The notes beneath the pieces are model-generated. The model made no database searches. It saw only the letters and a list, made by a program, of their open reading frames with translations, and was not told where the DNA came from. From an uncultured Candidatus Saccharibacteria bacterium (GTDB taxonomy: Bacteria; Patescibacteriota; Saccharimonadia; Saccharimonadales; Saccharimonadaceae): DNA of 64,000 nt. Below, piece by piece: positions 26,063 through 33,931 of this stretch; positions within the stretch are counted from its first letter, which is position 1; each line of letters starts with the position of its first letter. The translations under genes and the position numbers were made by a program. The DNA lies in NCBI GenBank assembly GCA_948477625.1, contig CAOLNK010000004.1, positions 1 through 64,000 of the forward strand. The letters run 5' to 3'.

Positions 26063-27652
26063 GTGAGTAAACTTGCTAAATATCTGAACCGGCATATTAT
26101 TGGCAATGTTTTTGAGCAGTCGTCGATTCTGCAGGCCTATAATTCTGATCGCTCGATTTTGCAATACACTCCTCGTTTCGTGGCTTTGCCGGAAGTAGCG
26201 GACGATGTACGTCGTCTAGTGCGTTTTGCTAATCAGCTCGCTATGCGCAACTTTCGCTTGCCGATTACCGTACGCGGTAGTGGCATGGATAAAACTGGCG
26301 CTGCTATTGGTGACGGTATGGTAATTTCCATGGAACGCCTCAATAATATCGAAGAGATAGACGTGCGTGGTCGCTTAGTACGCGTGCAACCTGGCATCAC
26401 GCTTGGCTCACTCAATTCTGCACTTGCCCTTCATGGCCTCACCTTGCCAATTGCCGCCAATCCACATATGACTATTGGTGGTTTGATTGCTAATTGTCTG
26501 GATGATGATTTTTCGAGTCGGCACGGTGGGATTTTTCACTATGTCGAGCAGGCCGAAGTTGTGCTGGCAAGTGGCGACATTATTCAACTTCATCCTTACA
26601 CTGCGCGTGCGATTGATACTAAAATGCAAACTACCTCGGCCGAGGGTGCGATTTATCGTAAGATTGAGCAGTTGCTCGATCAACATGGTGATACTGTCAC
26701 CGAACGCACCATGCGACCTTTTGATACTGCTGGCTATGCCAACATCACTCGTGTGCGCCAAGGTCACACGACCAATCTGCTCCCATTGCTGTTCGCTTCA
26801 CAGGGCACACTCGGGATTATTACGGATGTGATTTTGCGGGTAAATCTCTCCGCTCCTGACCATCGCAGCATGGTGGCTGTGCTCCGCGACACCAAGACTT
26901 TACTCCGTGCGCTTGACTTTATCAAGGACCTTGACCCGGCCTTCATTCGGATTTACGACATGCGCATTATCGAAATCGCCACTACGCAGGGCAATCGCCC
27001 CGGGCTACTTGAGCAGAGTCCCGATGATGGTTGGCTCATGGAAGTTGGCTTTGATTTTCGCAAAGGCAAGACCGAGCGTAAGTTACAGCAGTGTCTTGGC
27101 GTGCTTCCTCCGGGCACATTTGCTGTTTCCGAAACTAAAGACAATACCGTGGATTTTCGCGAATTCTGCACCGCATTACTCAGTTTCCTTAATACTGATA
27201 ATAATGGCGAGCGGATTGCCGCACTTGACGACGTTTATATCCCCAGTTACAAACTGGCTGATTTTACCCAAGATTTACAAGTGCTAGAAGAAACCCTAGG
27301 TATCATTTTACCTCTCTTCGGCTCGTTTGCTACGTCCAATTATTCTGTGCGTCCTGTGATTGATTACACTTCGCTTTCTGGGCGACAGCTGTTGATGAAC
27401 TTTTTACGTCAGTACTCACGCCTCGTGGTCAAACATGGTGGCTCGCTTACTGGTGGTAGCCCTGAAGGGCGAGTTAAGCTTCTGCCCGGCGCTCAGCCTC
27501 TCCCCGAGAACGAGCAAAAACTCTATCACGACATCAAATCCACTTTTGACCCCTATAATATTCTCAATCCTGGCGTCAAACTTAATGTCGACGCCAAGAT
27601 GGTTTTGCGTCATTTGCGCACCACCTCGCGCCCCGGCCTGATTACGCCATAG
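26063..27652 (+). CDS. FAD-binding oxidase (GlcD-like)
   Basis: A 529-residue flavoprotein. The PCMH-type FAD domain (about 35-240) shows VRGSGMDKTGAAIGDG, VQPGITLGSLNSAL and HMTIGGLIANC; the FAD-oxidase C-terminal domain follows (HGGSLTGGSPEGRVKL). Such enzymes oxidise hydroxy acids such as glycolate or lactate. The N-terminal TPRFVALPEVADDVRRLVRF fits the family. GTG 26063 is used, with AGGTGGGAAG just before it and a TGTGTTATACT -10 upstream. Trigger factor follows after 32 bp. Confidence 0.88.
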   Translation: MSKLAKYLNRHIIGNVFEQSSILQAYNSDRSILQYTPRFVALPEVADDVRRLVRFANQLAMRNFRLPITVRGSGMDKTGAAIGDGMVISMERLNNIEEIDVRGRLVRVQPGITLGSLNSALALHGLTLPIAANPHMTIGGLIANCLDDDFSSRHGGIFHYVEQAEVVLASGDIIQLHPYTARAIDTKMQTTSAEGAIYRKIEQLLDQHGDTVTERTMRPFDTAGYANITRVRQGHTTNLLPLLFASQGTLGIITDVILRVNLSAPDHRSMVAVLRDTKTLLRALDFIKDLDPAFIRIYDMRIIEIATTQGNRPGLLEQSPDDGWLMEVGFDFRKGKTERKLQQCLGVLPPGTFAVSETKDNTVDFREFCTALLSFLNTDNNGERIAALDDVYIPSYKLADFTQDLQVLEETLGIILPLFGSFATSNYSVRPVIDYTSLSGRQLLMNFLRQYSRLVVKHGGSLTGGSPEGRVKLLPGAQPLPENEQKLYHDIKSTFDPYNILNPGVKLNVDAKMVLRHLRTTSRPGLITP

Positions 27653-27684
27653 CGCGTCTCTGTTTTCTGTGCTATAATCTCTGT

Positions 27685-29022
27685 ATGAAGACTACAACAA
27701 AGAACTTATCTGATACCAAGGTGGAGATTAAAGTTACGCTTGACGGCGCCGATCTCCAGACCGCTCGCGAGAAGGCGATTGCAAACTTGGCTGAACATAT
27801 CAAAATTCAAGGTTTCCGCAAGGGCAAGGCTCCGCTCTCAATGGTTGAGAAAAGTCTCTTGCCTAATGACATTGCCGCCGAAACAATCGATGTTGCTGTG
27901 CGTACCACTATGCCTGCTGCTTTCGACCAAGCCAAACTTGCACCAATCGCTATCGAAAAGGTGAATGTAGTTAAATATGTTCCCGACGAGAGCGCCGAGT
28001 ATACTGCTAGCGCTGATGTTTTGCCTGAGGTGAAGCTTGGCGACTACAAGAAACTCAAGGTCAAGATGGATAAAGCCGAGGCGACGGACGCCGAGATTCA
28101 AGAAATTGTCGATAATATTATTGATGCCTATGCCGAGAAAAAGGTTGTCAAAAAAGCTGCCGAGAAAGGTGATGAGGTTATTATTGATTTCGTTGGTAAG
28201 AAAGGTGGGGTTGAATTCGCTGGTGGTAGCGCCAAAGACCATCACCTCGTGCTGGGCTCAGGTCAGTTTATTCCAGGCTTTGAAGAGGGAATTATCGGTC
28301 ACGAGGCGGGTGATAAGTTTGACCTTGAAGTCACTTTCCCTAAAGATTACCCCGAGAAGTCACTTGCCGGTCAACCAGCTGTCTTTGAAACTTTGGTCAA
28401 GCAGGTCAATGAGGTAGTCAAACCTAAAGAAGATGCCGAGCTTGCCAAAAAATGTGGTAATTTCCAGAGTATGGACGAGCTCCGCGCCGACATCAAGAAG
28501 AATCTTGAGGCACAAAACGAGCACAAAGCTTCCGAGAAATATCGTGATGAGCTAGTGGGCGAGCTAGTCAAAGTTTCCAAAGTGTCCGCTCCAGAGATTT
28601 TGATTAATGATCAGTTGCGTTTCATCAAAGACGATATGAACCGCAACGCCACTAGCCATGGTATGACTTTCGAGCAATATCTCGAGCGCGTCGGTCAGAC
28701 TGCTGAAGATTGGGAGAAGCAGGCGCGCGAACTTGCCGAGGCTCGTGTCAAGGCTTCACTCGTCTTGCAAATTTTGGCTCGTGATGAAAAAATCGAGGCC
28801 AGTGAAGAAGAAGTTGAGGCCAAACTCGCTGAACTCAAGGATGTCTATCAGAAATCCAAAGAAGCTTTGGCTAACCTCAAGAAGCCAGAAGTGCGCCAAG
28901 ACATTAAGAACCGCATTACGATTGATAAAACTCTCGACTTCCTGGTTGCCGCCAACCGGCCACAAGCTACCAAGACCAAAGCTAAGGCCGAAAAGCCTGC
29001 TAAGAAAGCCGCGAAGAAATAA
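27685..29022 (+). CDS. tig: Trigger factor (ribosome-bound chaperone)
   Basis: The 445-residue chaperone binds at the ribosome exit and has peptidyl-prolyl isomerase activity. The ribosome-docking motif GFRKGKAP is at about residue 43. The FKBP-like domain spans about 150-235 (GDEVIIDFVGKKGG, GSGQFIPGFEEGIIG), followed by the helical C-domain and a Lys/Ala-rich tail that is longer than usual. TATAAT lies 6 nt before ATG 27685, with TGTGC before it, predicting a leaderless mRNA. Confidence 0.96.
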   Translation: MKTTTKNLSDTKVEIKVTLDGADLQTAREKAIANLAEHIKIQGFRKGKAPLSMVEKSLLPNDIAAETIDVAVRTTMPAAFDQAKLAPIAIEKVNVVKYVPDESAEYTASADVLPEVKLGDYKKLKVKMDKAEATDAEIQEIVDNIIDAYAEKKVVKKAAEKGDEVIIDFVGKKGGVEFAGGSAKDHHLVLGSGQFIPGFEEGIIGHEAGDKFDLEVTFPKDYPEKSLAGQPAVFETLVKQVNEVVKPKEDAELAKKCGNFQSMDELRADIKKNLEAQNEHKASEKYRDELVGELVKVSKVSAPEILINDQLRFIKDDMNRNATSHGMTFEQYLERVGQTAEDWEKQARELAEARVKASLVLQILARDEKIEASEEEVEAKLAELKDVYQKSKEALANLKKPEVRQDIKNRITIDKTLDFLVAANRPQATKTKAKAEKPAKKAAKK

Positions 29023-29042
29023 CTTCGTTTGAAAAATCAGAA

Positions 29043-29069
29043 AGGAGTCTCCGGTAGGAGGCTCCTTTT
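29043..29069 (+). terminator. Terminator after tig
   Basis: AGGAGTCTCC, GGTA loop, GGAGGCTCCT with one wobble, then TTTT. It lies 20 bp past the tig stop and before cassette 5. Confidence 0.8.
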
Positions 29070-29117
29070 GACGCGGTATACTTTTCCAAAAGATCGGCAC
29101 CCACCGCGGATATACGA

Positions 29118-29324
29118 GGCAGCGGAGGGAGAAACCGTAGTAGCGGTTATCCGGGCCATCGGACGGGCCGACACCCGTAGCACCAAAGTAGAGGTAGTAA
29201 CCGCCCAGGCCAGCTGAACCCCAGATATTATCAGCCCCACGCGACGACCACCAGGCGCCGCTGATGCCAGCGACCCTAAAAGTACCAGCAGTATTAGGCA
29301 AGTAGATATACCCGCTGCGCACCA
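29118..29324 (-). repeat. FISUMP-like silent cassette 5 with altered 3' end
   Basis: The cassette starts with the VRSG border and reads VRSGYIYLPN, AGTFRVAG, GAWWSSRGA and RYYGFSLRC. After CTCCGCTGCC the sequence diverges (to CTCGTATATCC), so the STVLDM end and stop are lost and the frame reads on toward tig. The insert WGSAGLGG is unlike other cassettes. Its 5' side abuts a decayed gene. Confidence 0.8.
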
Positions 29325-29533
29325 CAAGGGCACGTAATCGCAACCTCAGATAAAATTCCGAGCTCTAGGTTAAGAAGTTCACTCGATGGCAAAGTAATCG
29401 TAATTTTTCGCCGACTAGCCTCGCAACTTGCTTCAAAAGTTTAAGAGGGGAATTTCACGATCTTTTCGCGAGAACCTCCTGTGAGCGGAGGAGTGAGCTC
29501 AAGCTACCTTTGACCCATGGACTTGTTATCCAT
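29325..29533 (-). pseudogene. Decayed leaderless gene truncated at cassette 5
   Basis: TAAAAT (29540-29545) lies 6 nt before ATG 29533. The single frame reads MDNKSMGQR, TAG, LELTPPLTGGSREK, TAA, then an open stretch RKITITLPSSELLNLELGIL up to the cassette border. One frame over about 70 codons with two stops looks like a decayed gene whose end was lost at the cassette. A structured non-coding RNA is the alternative: several short hairpins can be drawn here, for example CCTCC/GGAGG. No family is recognised. Confidence 0.35.
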
Positions 29534-29581
29534 AAACTTATTTTAGCACGAATTCCTCTTGCCTTTTTCTGCGATTTGCGC

Positions 29582-29587
29582 TATAAT
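29582..29587 (+). promoter_or_regulatory. -10 element of the rpsL-rpsG operon
   Basis: TTGCGCTATAAT fits the extended -10 used throughout the window. It is divergent from the minus-strand TAAAAT at 29540-29545. The leader to GTG 29665 is about 70 nt. Confidence 0.7.
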
Positions 29588-29602
29588 CAAGAAAGAGTTT
29601 CA

Positions 29603-29632
29603 GGTGTTCTACATTGCTGTAAACAGGACACC
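29603..29632 (+). promoter_or_regulatory. 5' leader hairpin of rpsL
   Basis: GGTGTTCT and AGGACACC pair over 8 bp (one wobble) around a 14-nt loop. It lies inside the rpsL leader, about 30 nt before the start. Ribosomal protein operons are often controlled by a leader structure bound by their own protein (S7 in E. coli), so this may be such a site. Confidence 0.45.
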
Positions 29633-29664
29633 ATCAATTATTAAGTTAATCAGGAAGTTTTATT

Positions 29665-30075
29665 GTGCCAACTATCAATCAGTTGATTCGTAAACCGCGC
29701 CAGAAAGCTGCCAAGAAATCCAAGGCTCCGGCGCTCGGTTCCATTGTCAATACGCTTAAGACTAAGCGTTATGAACAGGCCGCCCCACTCAAGCGTGGTG
29801 TGTGTCTCAAAGTTACCACCAAGACCCCAAAGAAGCCAAACTCCGCGTTGCGCAAGGTCGCTCGCGTGCGCTTGACTAATGGCCAAGAAGTCTGGGCTTA
29901 CATCGGTGGTGAAGGTCACAACTTGCAGGAGCACGCTGTCGTGCTAGTGCGCGGTGGTCGTGTGCCAGACCTTCCAGGTGTGCGCTACCACATTGTGCGT
30001 GGTACGCTCGACTTGCAAGGTGTACAAGGTCGTAAACAGGGCCGTTCTAAATACGGTGCAAAGAAGGGAGAATAA
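29665..30075 (+). CDS. rpsL: 30S ribosomal protein S12
   Basis: uS12 forms part of the decoding centre. The 136-residue protein shows the conserved N-terminus PTINQLIRKPR, decoding loop TPKKPNSALRKVARVRL and PGVRYHIVRG loop. The lysines linked to streptomycin response are at their normal places, so it looks wild type. GTG start with CAGGAAG upstream. rpsG follows after 3 bp. Confidence 0.98.
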   Translation: MPTINQLIRKPRQKAAKKSKAPALGSIVNTLKTKRYEQAAPLKRGVCLKVTTKTPKKPNSALRKVARVRLTNGQEVWAYIGGEGHNLQEHAVVLVRGGRVPDLPGVRYHIVRGTLDLQGVQGRKQGRSKYGAKKGE

Positions 30076-30078
30076 TCT

Positions 30079-30558
30079 ATGTCACGCAAAGTTACAAAAT
30101 CTCTTCAGCGCAAAGTCACGCCAGATCGCAAGTATCAGTCGGTCTTAGTGCAGCGTTTGATTAATAAGTCCATGTTAGATGGTAAAAAACAAGCCGCTGA
30201 GCGCGCCGTATATGCTGCTCTTGAAGGCGCTGCTAAGAAGCTTGGTTCTGAGGATCCAGTAGCCGTGTTTGAGAAGGCTTTGGCCAACATTTCTCCGGAC
30301 TTTGAAGTTAAGTCTCGCCGTGTTGGTGGTGCAAACTATCAGATTCCATTCCCAATTTCTGGTCACCGCCAGCAACACTTTGCCTTCTCTTGGCTCGTAC
30401 AGGCTGCGCGTGTCCGCCAGGGTATGCCTTATGCCAAGCGTCTCGAGATGGAAATCGTTGATGCTTACAACGAAACTGGCACTGCCTTCAAGAAGAAGGA
30501 AGACTGTCACCGCATGGCCGAGGCCAACCGCGCCTTCGCCCACTTCGCGAGAGCGTAA
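30079..30558 (+). CDS. rpsG: 30S ribosomal protein S7
   Basis: uS7 organises the 16S 3' major domain. The 159-residue protein has the family core NKSMLDGKKQAAE and KSRRVGGANYQIP and the end RAFAHFARA. It forms an operon with rpsL, but fusA and tuf do not follow: a strong terminator ends the unit at 30571. Confidence 0.98.
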   Translation: MSRKVTKSLQRKVTPDRKYQSVLVQRLINKSMLDGKKQAAERAVYAALEGAAKKLGSEDPVAVFEKALANISPDFEVKSRRVGGANYQIPFPISGHRQQHFAFSWLVQAARVRQGMPYAKRLEMEIVDAYNETGTAFKKKEDCHRMAEANRAFAHFARA

Positions 30559-30570
30559 GTGTAATCTGCA

Positions 30571-30602
30571 GGCAAAAAGACTCCTTGAGGAGTCTTTTTG
30601 CC
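30571..30602 (+). terminator. Terminator of rpsL-rpsG
   Basis: A perfect 14-bp stem GGCAAAAAGACTCC/GGAGTCTTTTTGCC with loop TTGA, whose right arm carries the T5 run. It lies 12 bp after rpsG and before cassette 6. Confidence 0.92.
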
Positions 30603-30620
30603 TCCGCACCCATCTCCCAC

Positions 30621-30858
30621 TCTACATGTCTAATACAGTACTAAGGCAGCGGAGGGGGAAACCGCCCCAGCGAGCGTCCGCGCCACTCGACGGCCAGACA
30701 GTAGTAGAATTAAAACTGAGGTTGTAAGCGCTAGGAATAGCAGAGCCATTAGCGTGAATAGACGAACCTCGCGACGACCACCCGTAGCCGACGACGCCAG
30801 CGTACCTAAAAGTACCAGCAGTCACGGTCGGGTCAACGAGCCCGCTGCGCACGAAGTA
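30621..30858 (-). repeat. FISUMP-like silent cassette 6
   Basis: A full cassette of the long subtype with intact borders. It reads VRSGLVDPTV, AGTFRYAG, GYGWSSRGS, the insert AIPSAYNLSF, WPSSG, RWGGFPLRCLSTVLDM and TAG. As in cassette 3, the first W of WWSS is replaced (G). The 5' frame can be extended as KYFVRSG but no start is present. It lies between the rpsG terminator and a convergent kinase gene. Confidence 0.85.
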
Positions 30859-30953
30859 TTTGTTATACTTTTTACAACGGCACGATGGGAAATTAAGAAT
30901 ATTCGCTACCGAATTAAATTAATAGACTATCTCTTTTTAGTACGCACAGTCAA

Positions 30954-30983
30954 AACGGAGCATGCTATCTTGTATGCTCCGTT
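30954..30983 (-). terminator. Terminator of the P-loop kinase gene
   Basis: AACGGAGCAT and ATGCTCCGTT make a perfect 10-bp stem with a 10-nt loop, followed on the minus strand by TTTT. It is 22 bp past the stop of the gene at 31006. Confidence 0.75.
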
Positions 30984-31005
30984 TGCAGTTTTTGTCATGA
31001 ACCAC

Positions 31006-31587
31006 TCAATCCAAAAACTGCACCTTTACATTACACGGATTCTCTATGGTGTATTGTTGTACCCAAGGAAATCCTCTTGAAAAATCGGTTGCCAGTGTTG
31101 TCTGAAATTCGTTCAATTCTTGCTCGACCGCCGCCCAAGCCAATTTTCGGCTTGCACTTCGTTCGCTGTAGAATTTTCGGTGCTGTTCGCGACTGGGATT
31201 CATCCTTACCAGAATAAAAGGCGATGGGCCTCTTGCATGTGCTGATGCCATGATATGGCTAAGTACCATCTCTGGCTTCACATAAATCCCATCTGATACC
31301 ACCAGGTCTTTCGTGTGCAATGCCTCAGAAAACATAGTCGACAAGAACTGTTCGTATCCGGAGTCTTTCAACACCCCACCATTCTCGATTACGGAACGCC
31401 GAATTCTCTCCGCAGCATCAGGATGACGCATTAGATATTCTTCCATAATATCATCAGAAGCGAACAGGATTTTGCTTTCTCTGGGGCAAGCTTCAATAAT
31501 TTTGCACGACAGAGTAGATTTACCGCTACACGAAGCTCCGCAAACAAGTAAAACCGCAACTTTTGGAACATAGATTGTTTGATTCAT
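31006..31587 (-). CDS. P-loop kinase-like protein (AAA_33 type)
   Basis: A 193-residue protein with Walker A GASCSGKSTL near the N-terminus, SDD in FASDDIMEEYL (Asp for substrate/metal) and a lid-like segment RMNPSREQHRKFYSERSASR. This layout fits small-molecule, nucleotide or polynucleotide kinases of the AAA_33/zeta-toxin class. Start MNQTIYVP was chosen for GGGAGG upstream. It has its own promoter and terminator. Confidence 0.75.
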   Translation of the reverse strand: MNQTIYVPKVAVLLVCGASCSGKSTLSCKIIEACPRESKILFASDDIMEEYLMRHPDAAERIRRSVIENGGVLKDSGYEQFLSTMFSEALHTKDLVVSDGIYVKPEMVLSHIMASAHARGPSPFILVRMNPSREQHRKFYSERSASRKLAWAAVEQELNEFQTTLATDFSRGFPWVQQYTIENPCNVKVQFLD

Positions 31588-31642
31588 TTTTATCATCCTC
31601 CCAAGGTACAAGATTTGGGCAAAAATACCGCCCTATACTCCC

Positions 31643-31671
31643 ATTATAGCACACATTGCTGAAAAAATCAA
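31643..31671 (-). promoter_or_regulatory. Promoter of the P-loop kinase gene
   Basis: On the minus strand TTGATT, 17 bp ending TGTGC, TATAAT. It matches the window consensus closely. Confidence 0.8.
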
Positions 31672-31707
31672 TATCAACACGATAAAACCCGATTTCTGCT
31701 GTTATTT

Positions 31708-31728
31708 ATGTTGTATTTTTTACAACAT
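31708..31728. promoter_or_regulatory. Operator-like palindrome upstream of gap
   Basis: ATGTTGTA, five T, TACAACAT: a perfect 8-bp inverted repeat. It overlaps the expected -35 position of the gap promoter, whose TATAAT is at 31749-31754 (extended by ATGC). This is the usual place for a repressor or activator of a sugar-metabolism operon. Confidence 0.5.
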
Positions 31729-31787
31729 TATCCTGATAAATCTTATGCTATAATAAAGATAAATCTAGAACTAGGAGGCAAAAACAA

Positions 31788-32792
31788 ATGGTGAGATTAG
31801 CAATCAACGGGTTTGGACGGATTGGACGCTGCGCGTTCAAGATTGCTTTTGAACGGTCCGATGCTGAAATTGTTGCTATCAACAGCCTAGGTGACCCTGC
31901 TACATTCGCACACTTGCTCAAATATGATTCGGCTTACGGCGTGTACGACCATGAGGTAAGCTTTGACGACCAGCATATCATCGTCGATGGTAACAAGATT
32001 CTTTTTATGTCCGAAGCCGACCCGATCAAATTGCCTTGGGAGAAGCTCGAGATTGATACTGTAATGGAGTGTACGGGTAGGTTTACCAATCCAGCTGATG
32101 CTCGTTTACATATCAAGGCTGGTTCCCGCAAAGTGGTGATTTCTGCTCCGGCCAAAGGTTCTGGCGCTAAGACCGTGGTGCTCGGTGTAAACGAGGAGGT
32201 CGTGACTGCTGATGACGATATCTTGTCTTGCGCGAGCTGCACTACAAACTGTATCGCGCCTGTGATGAAAGTGATTGAGGATAATTTTGGCATCGAAAAG
32301 GCCATGATGACAACTGTGCATTCTTATACCGCTTCGCAAAAGTTGGTCGATGATGCCGCCAAAGATATCCGTGAAGCGCGGGCTGCAGCGGTCAATATCG
32401 TGCCTACTACGACCGGTGCATCCAAAGCTGCAGCACTGACCATCCCTAGCCTTGAGGGGCATTTTAATGGGCTTTCCGTGCGCGTGCCAAGCCTAGTGGT
32501 GAGTTTAGCAGATATTACTGCGGTACTCAAGCGCGACGTTACCGTAGAAGAGCTCAATGTCGTCTTCGAAAAAGCCTCCGAAGAGCCCTATTACGAGGGT
32601 ATTCTCGACGTCACTCACGACGAGCTGGTGTCATCAGATTTCCGGGGCAACTCACATTCTGCCATTGTTGACTTGCCGTTGACTGATGTAGTTGGTGGGA
32701 ACTTAGTCAAGGTGGTTACTTGGTATGACAACGAGTGGGGATACTCTAACCGTTTAGTTGAGCTTTCAGTTGATTTTGGGCGGGAAGTATAA
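31788..32792 (+). CDS. gap: Glyceraldehyde-3-phosphate dehydrogenase, type I
   Basis: GAPDH oxidises glyceraldehyde-3-phosphate with NAD(P)+ and phosphate. The 334-residue protein has the Rossmann start INGFGRIGR, the catalytic motif SCASCTTN (second residue C instead of the common N), the His in TTVHSYTASQ and the C-terminal WYDNEWGYSNR. AGGAGG precedes the ATG. It leads a five-gene carbon-metabolism run. Confidence 0.97.
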   Translation: MVRLAINGFGRIGRCAFKIAFERSDAEIVAINSLGDPATFAHLLKYDSAYGVYDHEVSFDDQHIIVDGNKILFMSEADPIKLPWEKLEIDTVMECTGRFTNPADARLHIKAGSRKVVISAPAKGSGAKTVVLGVNEEVVTADDDILSCASCTTNCIAPVMKVIEDNFGIEKAMMTTVHSYTASQKLVDDAAKDIREARAAAVNIVPTTTGASKAAALTIPSLEGHFNGLSVRVPSLVVSLADITAVLKRDVTVEELNVVFEKASEEPYYEGILDVTHDELVSSDFRGNSHSAIVDLPLTDVVGGNLVKVVTWYDNEWGYSNRLVELSVDFGREV

Positions 32793-32806
32793 CAAAAGGA
32801 GGACTT

Positions 32807-33280
32807 ATGCCAGAATATCACATTTATATCGGCGCTGATCACCGCGGTTTTCAGAAAAAAGAAGATTTGCTACCACTCATCCGCGATTGCCATGAAAATG
32901 TTATTGTCGAGGATTTGGGTGCTTACGAGCTAGCAGAAAACGATGATTTTAACGATCCAGCTCTTGCCGTCGCCAAAGCGGTGGCGCAAGATGAATATAG
33001 TTTTGGTGTGTTGATTTGTGGCTCAGCGCACGGAGTGTGTATGCAGGCCAACCGGTTAAAAGGTGCTCGTGCTATTAATGCTAGCACAGTTGAGAGCGTC
33101 AAAGCTGGCCGCGAAGACGATTTTGCCAATATTCTATGTTTGTCTGGTGATGATTTAGATGTGGACACTATGGAAAAGCTTATCAAGACCTTGTGCCACA
33201 CTCGGCCTAAGTCTGACGCTCGGTATGCTCGCCGCGTAGAGCGCCTCGACGAAGATTGCGTCGATAGCGAGGAGGAATAA
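32807..33280 (+). CDS. RpiB/LacAB-family sugar-phosphate isomerase
   Basis: Interconverts ribose-5-phosphate and ribulose-5-phosphate, or related sugars. The 157-residue protein has GADHRGF at the start, the catalytic Cys in ICGSAHGVCMQANR and the NASTVESVKAGREDD segment (the usual His-Asn motif is altered). It starts 14 bp after gap with GGAGG. The C-terminal tail is acidic. Confidence 0.85.
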   Translation: MPEYHIYIGADHRGFQKKEDLLPLIRDCHENVIVEDLGAYELAENDDFNDPALAVAKAVAQDEYSFGVLICGSAHGVCMQANRLKGARAINASTVESVKAGREDDFANILCLSGDDLDVDTMEKLIKTLCHTRPKSDARYARRVERLDEDCVDSEEE

Positions 33281-33283
33281 CCC

Positions 33284-33931
33284 GTGGCAACCATTGTCCC
33301 CACCATCACTACTGATAACCAAACTTTTTTCAACGAAAGTCTGACTAAGTTTAGTCAGTTCTCGAAGCGAATTCAGATTGACGCTTCGGATGGAAGTTTT
33401 GCACCAACCACATTGGTGCCGCTTTCTAGCATGAATATTCCTGATGGTGTGAATATCGACCTCCACGTGATGTCGGCTCGGCCATCTGAACACCTGTCCG
33501 ATATTATTAAGCTTAAGCCACGCCTTTGTATCTTGCATGCCGAGGTGGATGACGATTTGGCTGCAGTATTTGCGAAGCTACGAGAAGCTGGCATCAAGAC
33601 TGGTCTTGCCCTCATCAAGACCACTTTTCCAGGCCGAGTCTCTAATCTTATCCAAGAGGTCGACCACGTGATGATTTTCGCTGGTGAGCTCGGTAGTCAA
33701 GGCGGCACAATCGACATGATGCAGACCGAAAAGGTGCCGCTAGTGCGCAATATCAAACCCGATGTTGAAATCGGTTGGGATGGTGGCGCCAACCTCAGTA
33801 ATATCCGCGCCTTAGCGCACGCTGGGATTGATGTGATTAATGTTGGCAGTGCAATCACCCAAGCGGCCGATGCTGCCGCAATGTATCAGTCGCTGGTGAC
33901 CGAAAGCGAAAAGAAAGGCGTGTTGGTTTAG
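33284..33931 (+). CDS. Ribulose-phosphate 3-epimerase-like protein
   Basis: A 215-residue TIM-barrel protein related to ribulose-phosphate 3-epimerase. Matches: IDASDGSF for the HxDxMDGxF motif (Asp kept, first His replaced by Gln), DLHVMSARPSEH, IFAGELGSQGG, and the phosphate loop WDGGANL...NVGSAI. The lost metal-ligand His means activity is uncertain. GTG start with GAGGAGGAA; it starts 3 bp after the isomerase gene. Confidence 0.75.
   Translation: MATIVPTITTDNQTFFNESLTKFSQFSKRIQIDASDGSFAPTTLVPLSSMNIPDGVNIDLHVMSARPSEHLSDIIKLKPRLCILHAEVDDDLAAVFAKLREAGIKTGLALIKTTFPGRVSNLIQEVDHVMIFAGELGSQGGTIDMMQTEKVPLVRNIKPDVEIGWDGGANLSNIRALAHAGIDVINVGSAITQAADAAAMYQSLVTESEKKGVLV

Noticed and set aside
29325..29540. 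tmRNA on the minus strand
   Set aside because: A TAGTCGGCGAAAAATTACG stretch recalls the tmRNA resume region, but no tRNA-like ends, no GGTTCGA T-loop and no tag ending in an ALAA-like sequence were found.
30859..30953. Small RNA between cassette 6 and the kinase terminator
   Set aside because: A TATACT-like site is present, but the hairpin at 30954 is better explained as the terminator of the minus-strand gene, and no structure is evident in between.
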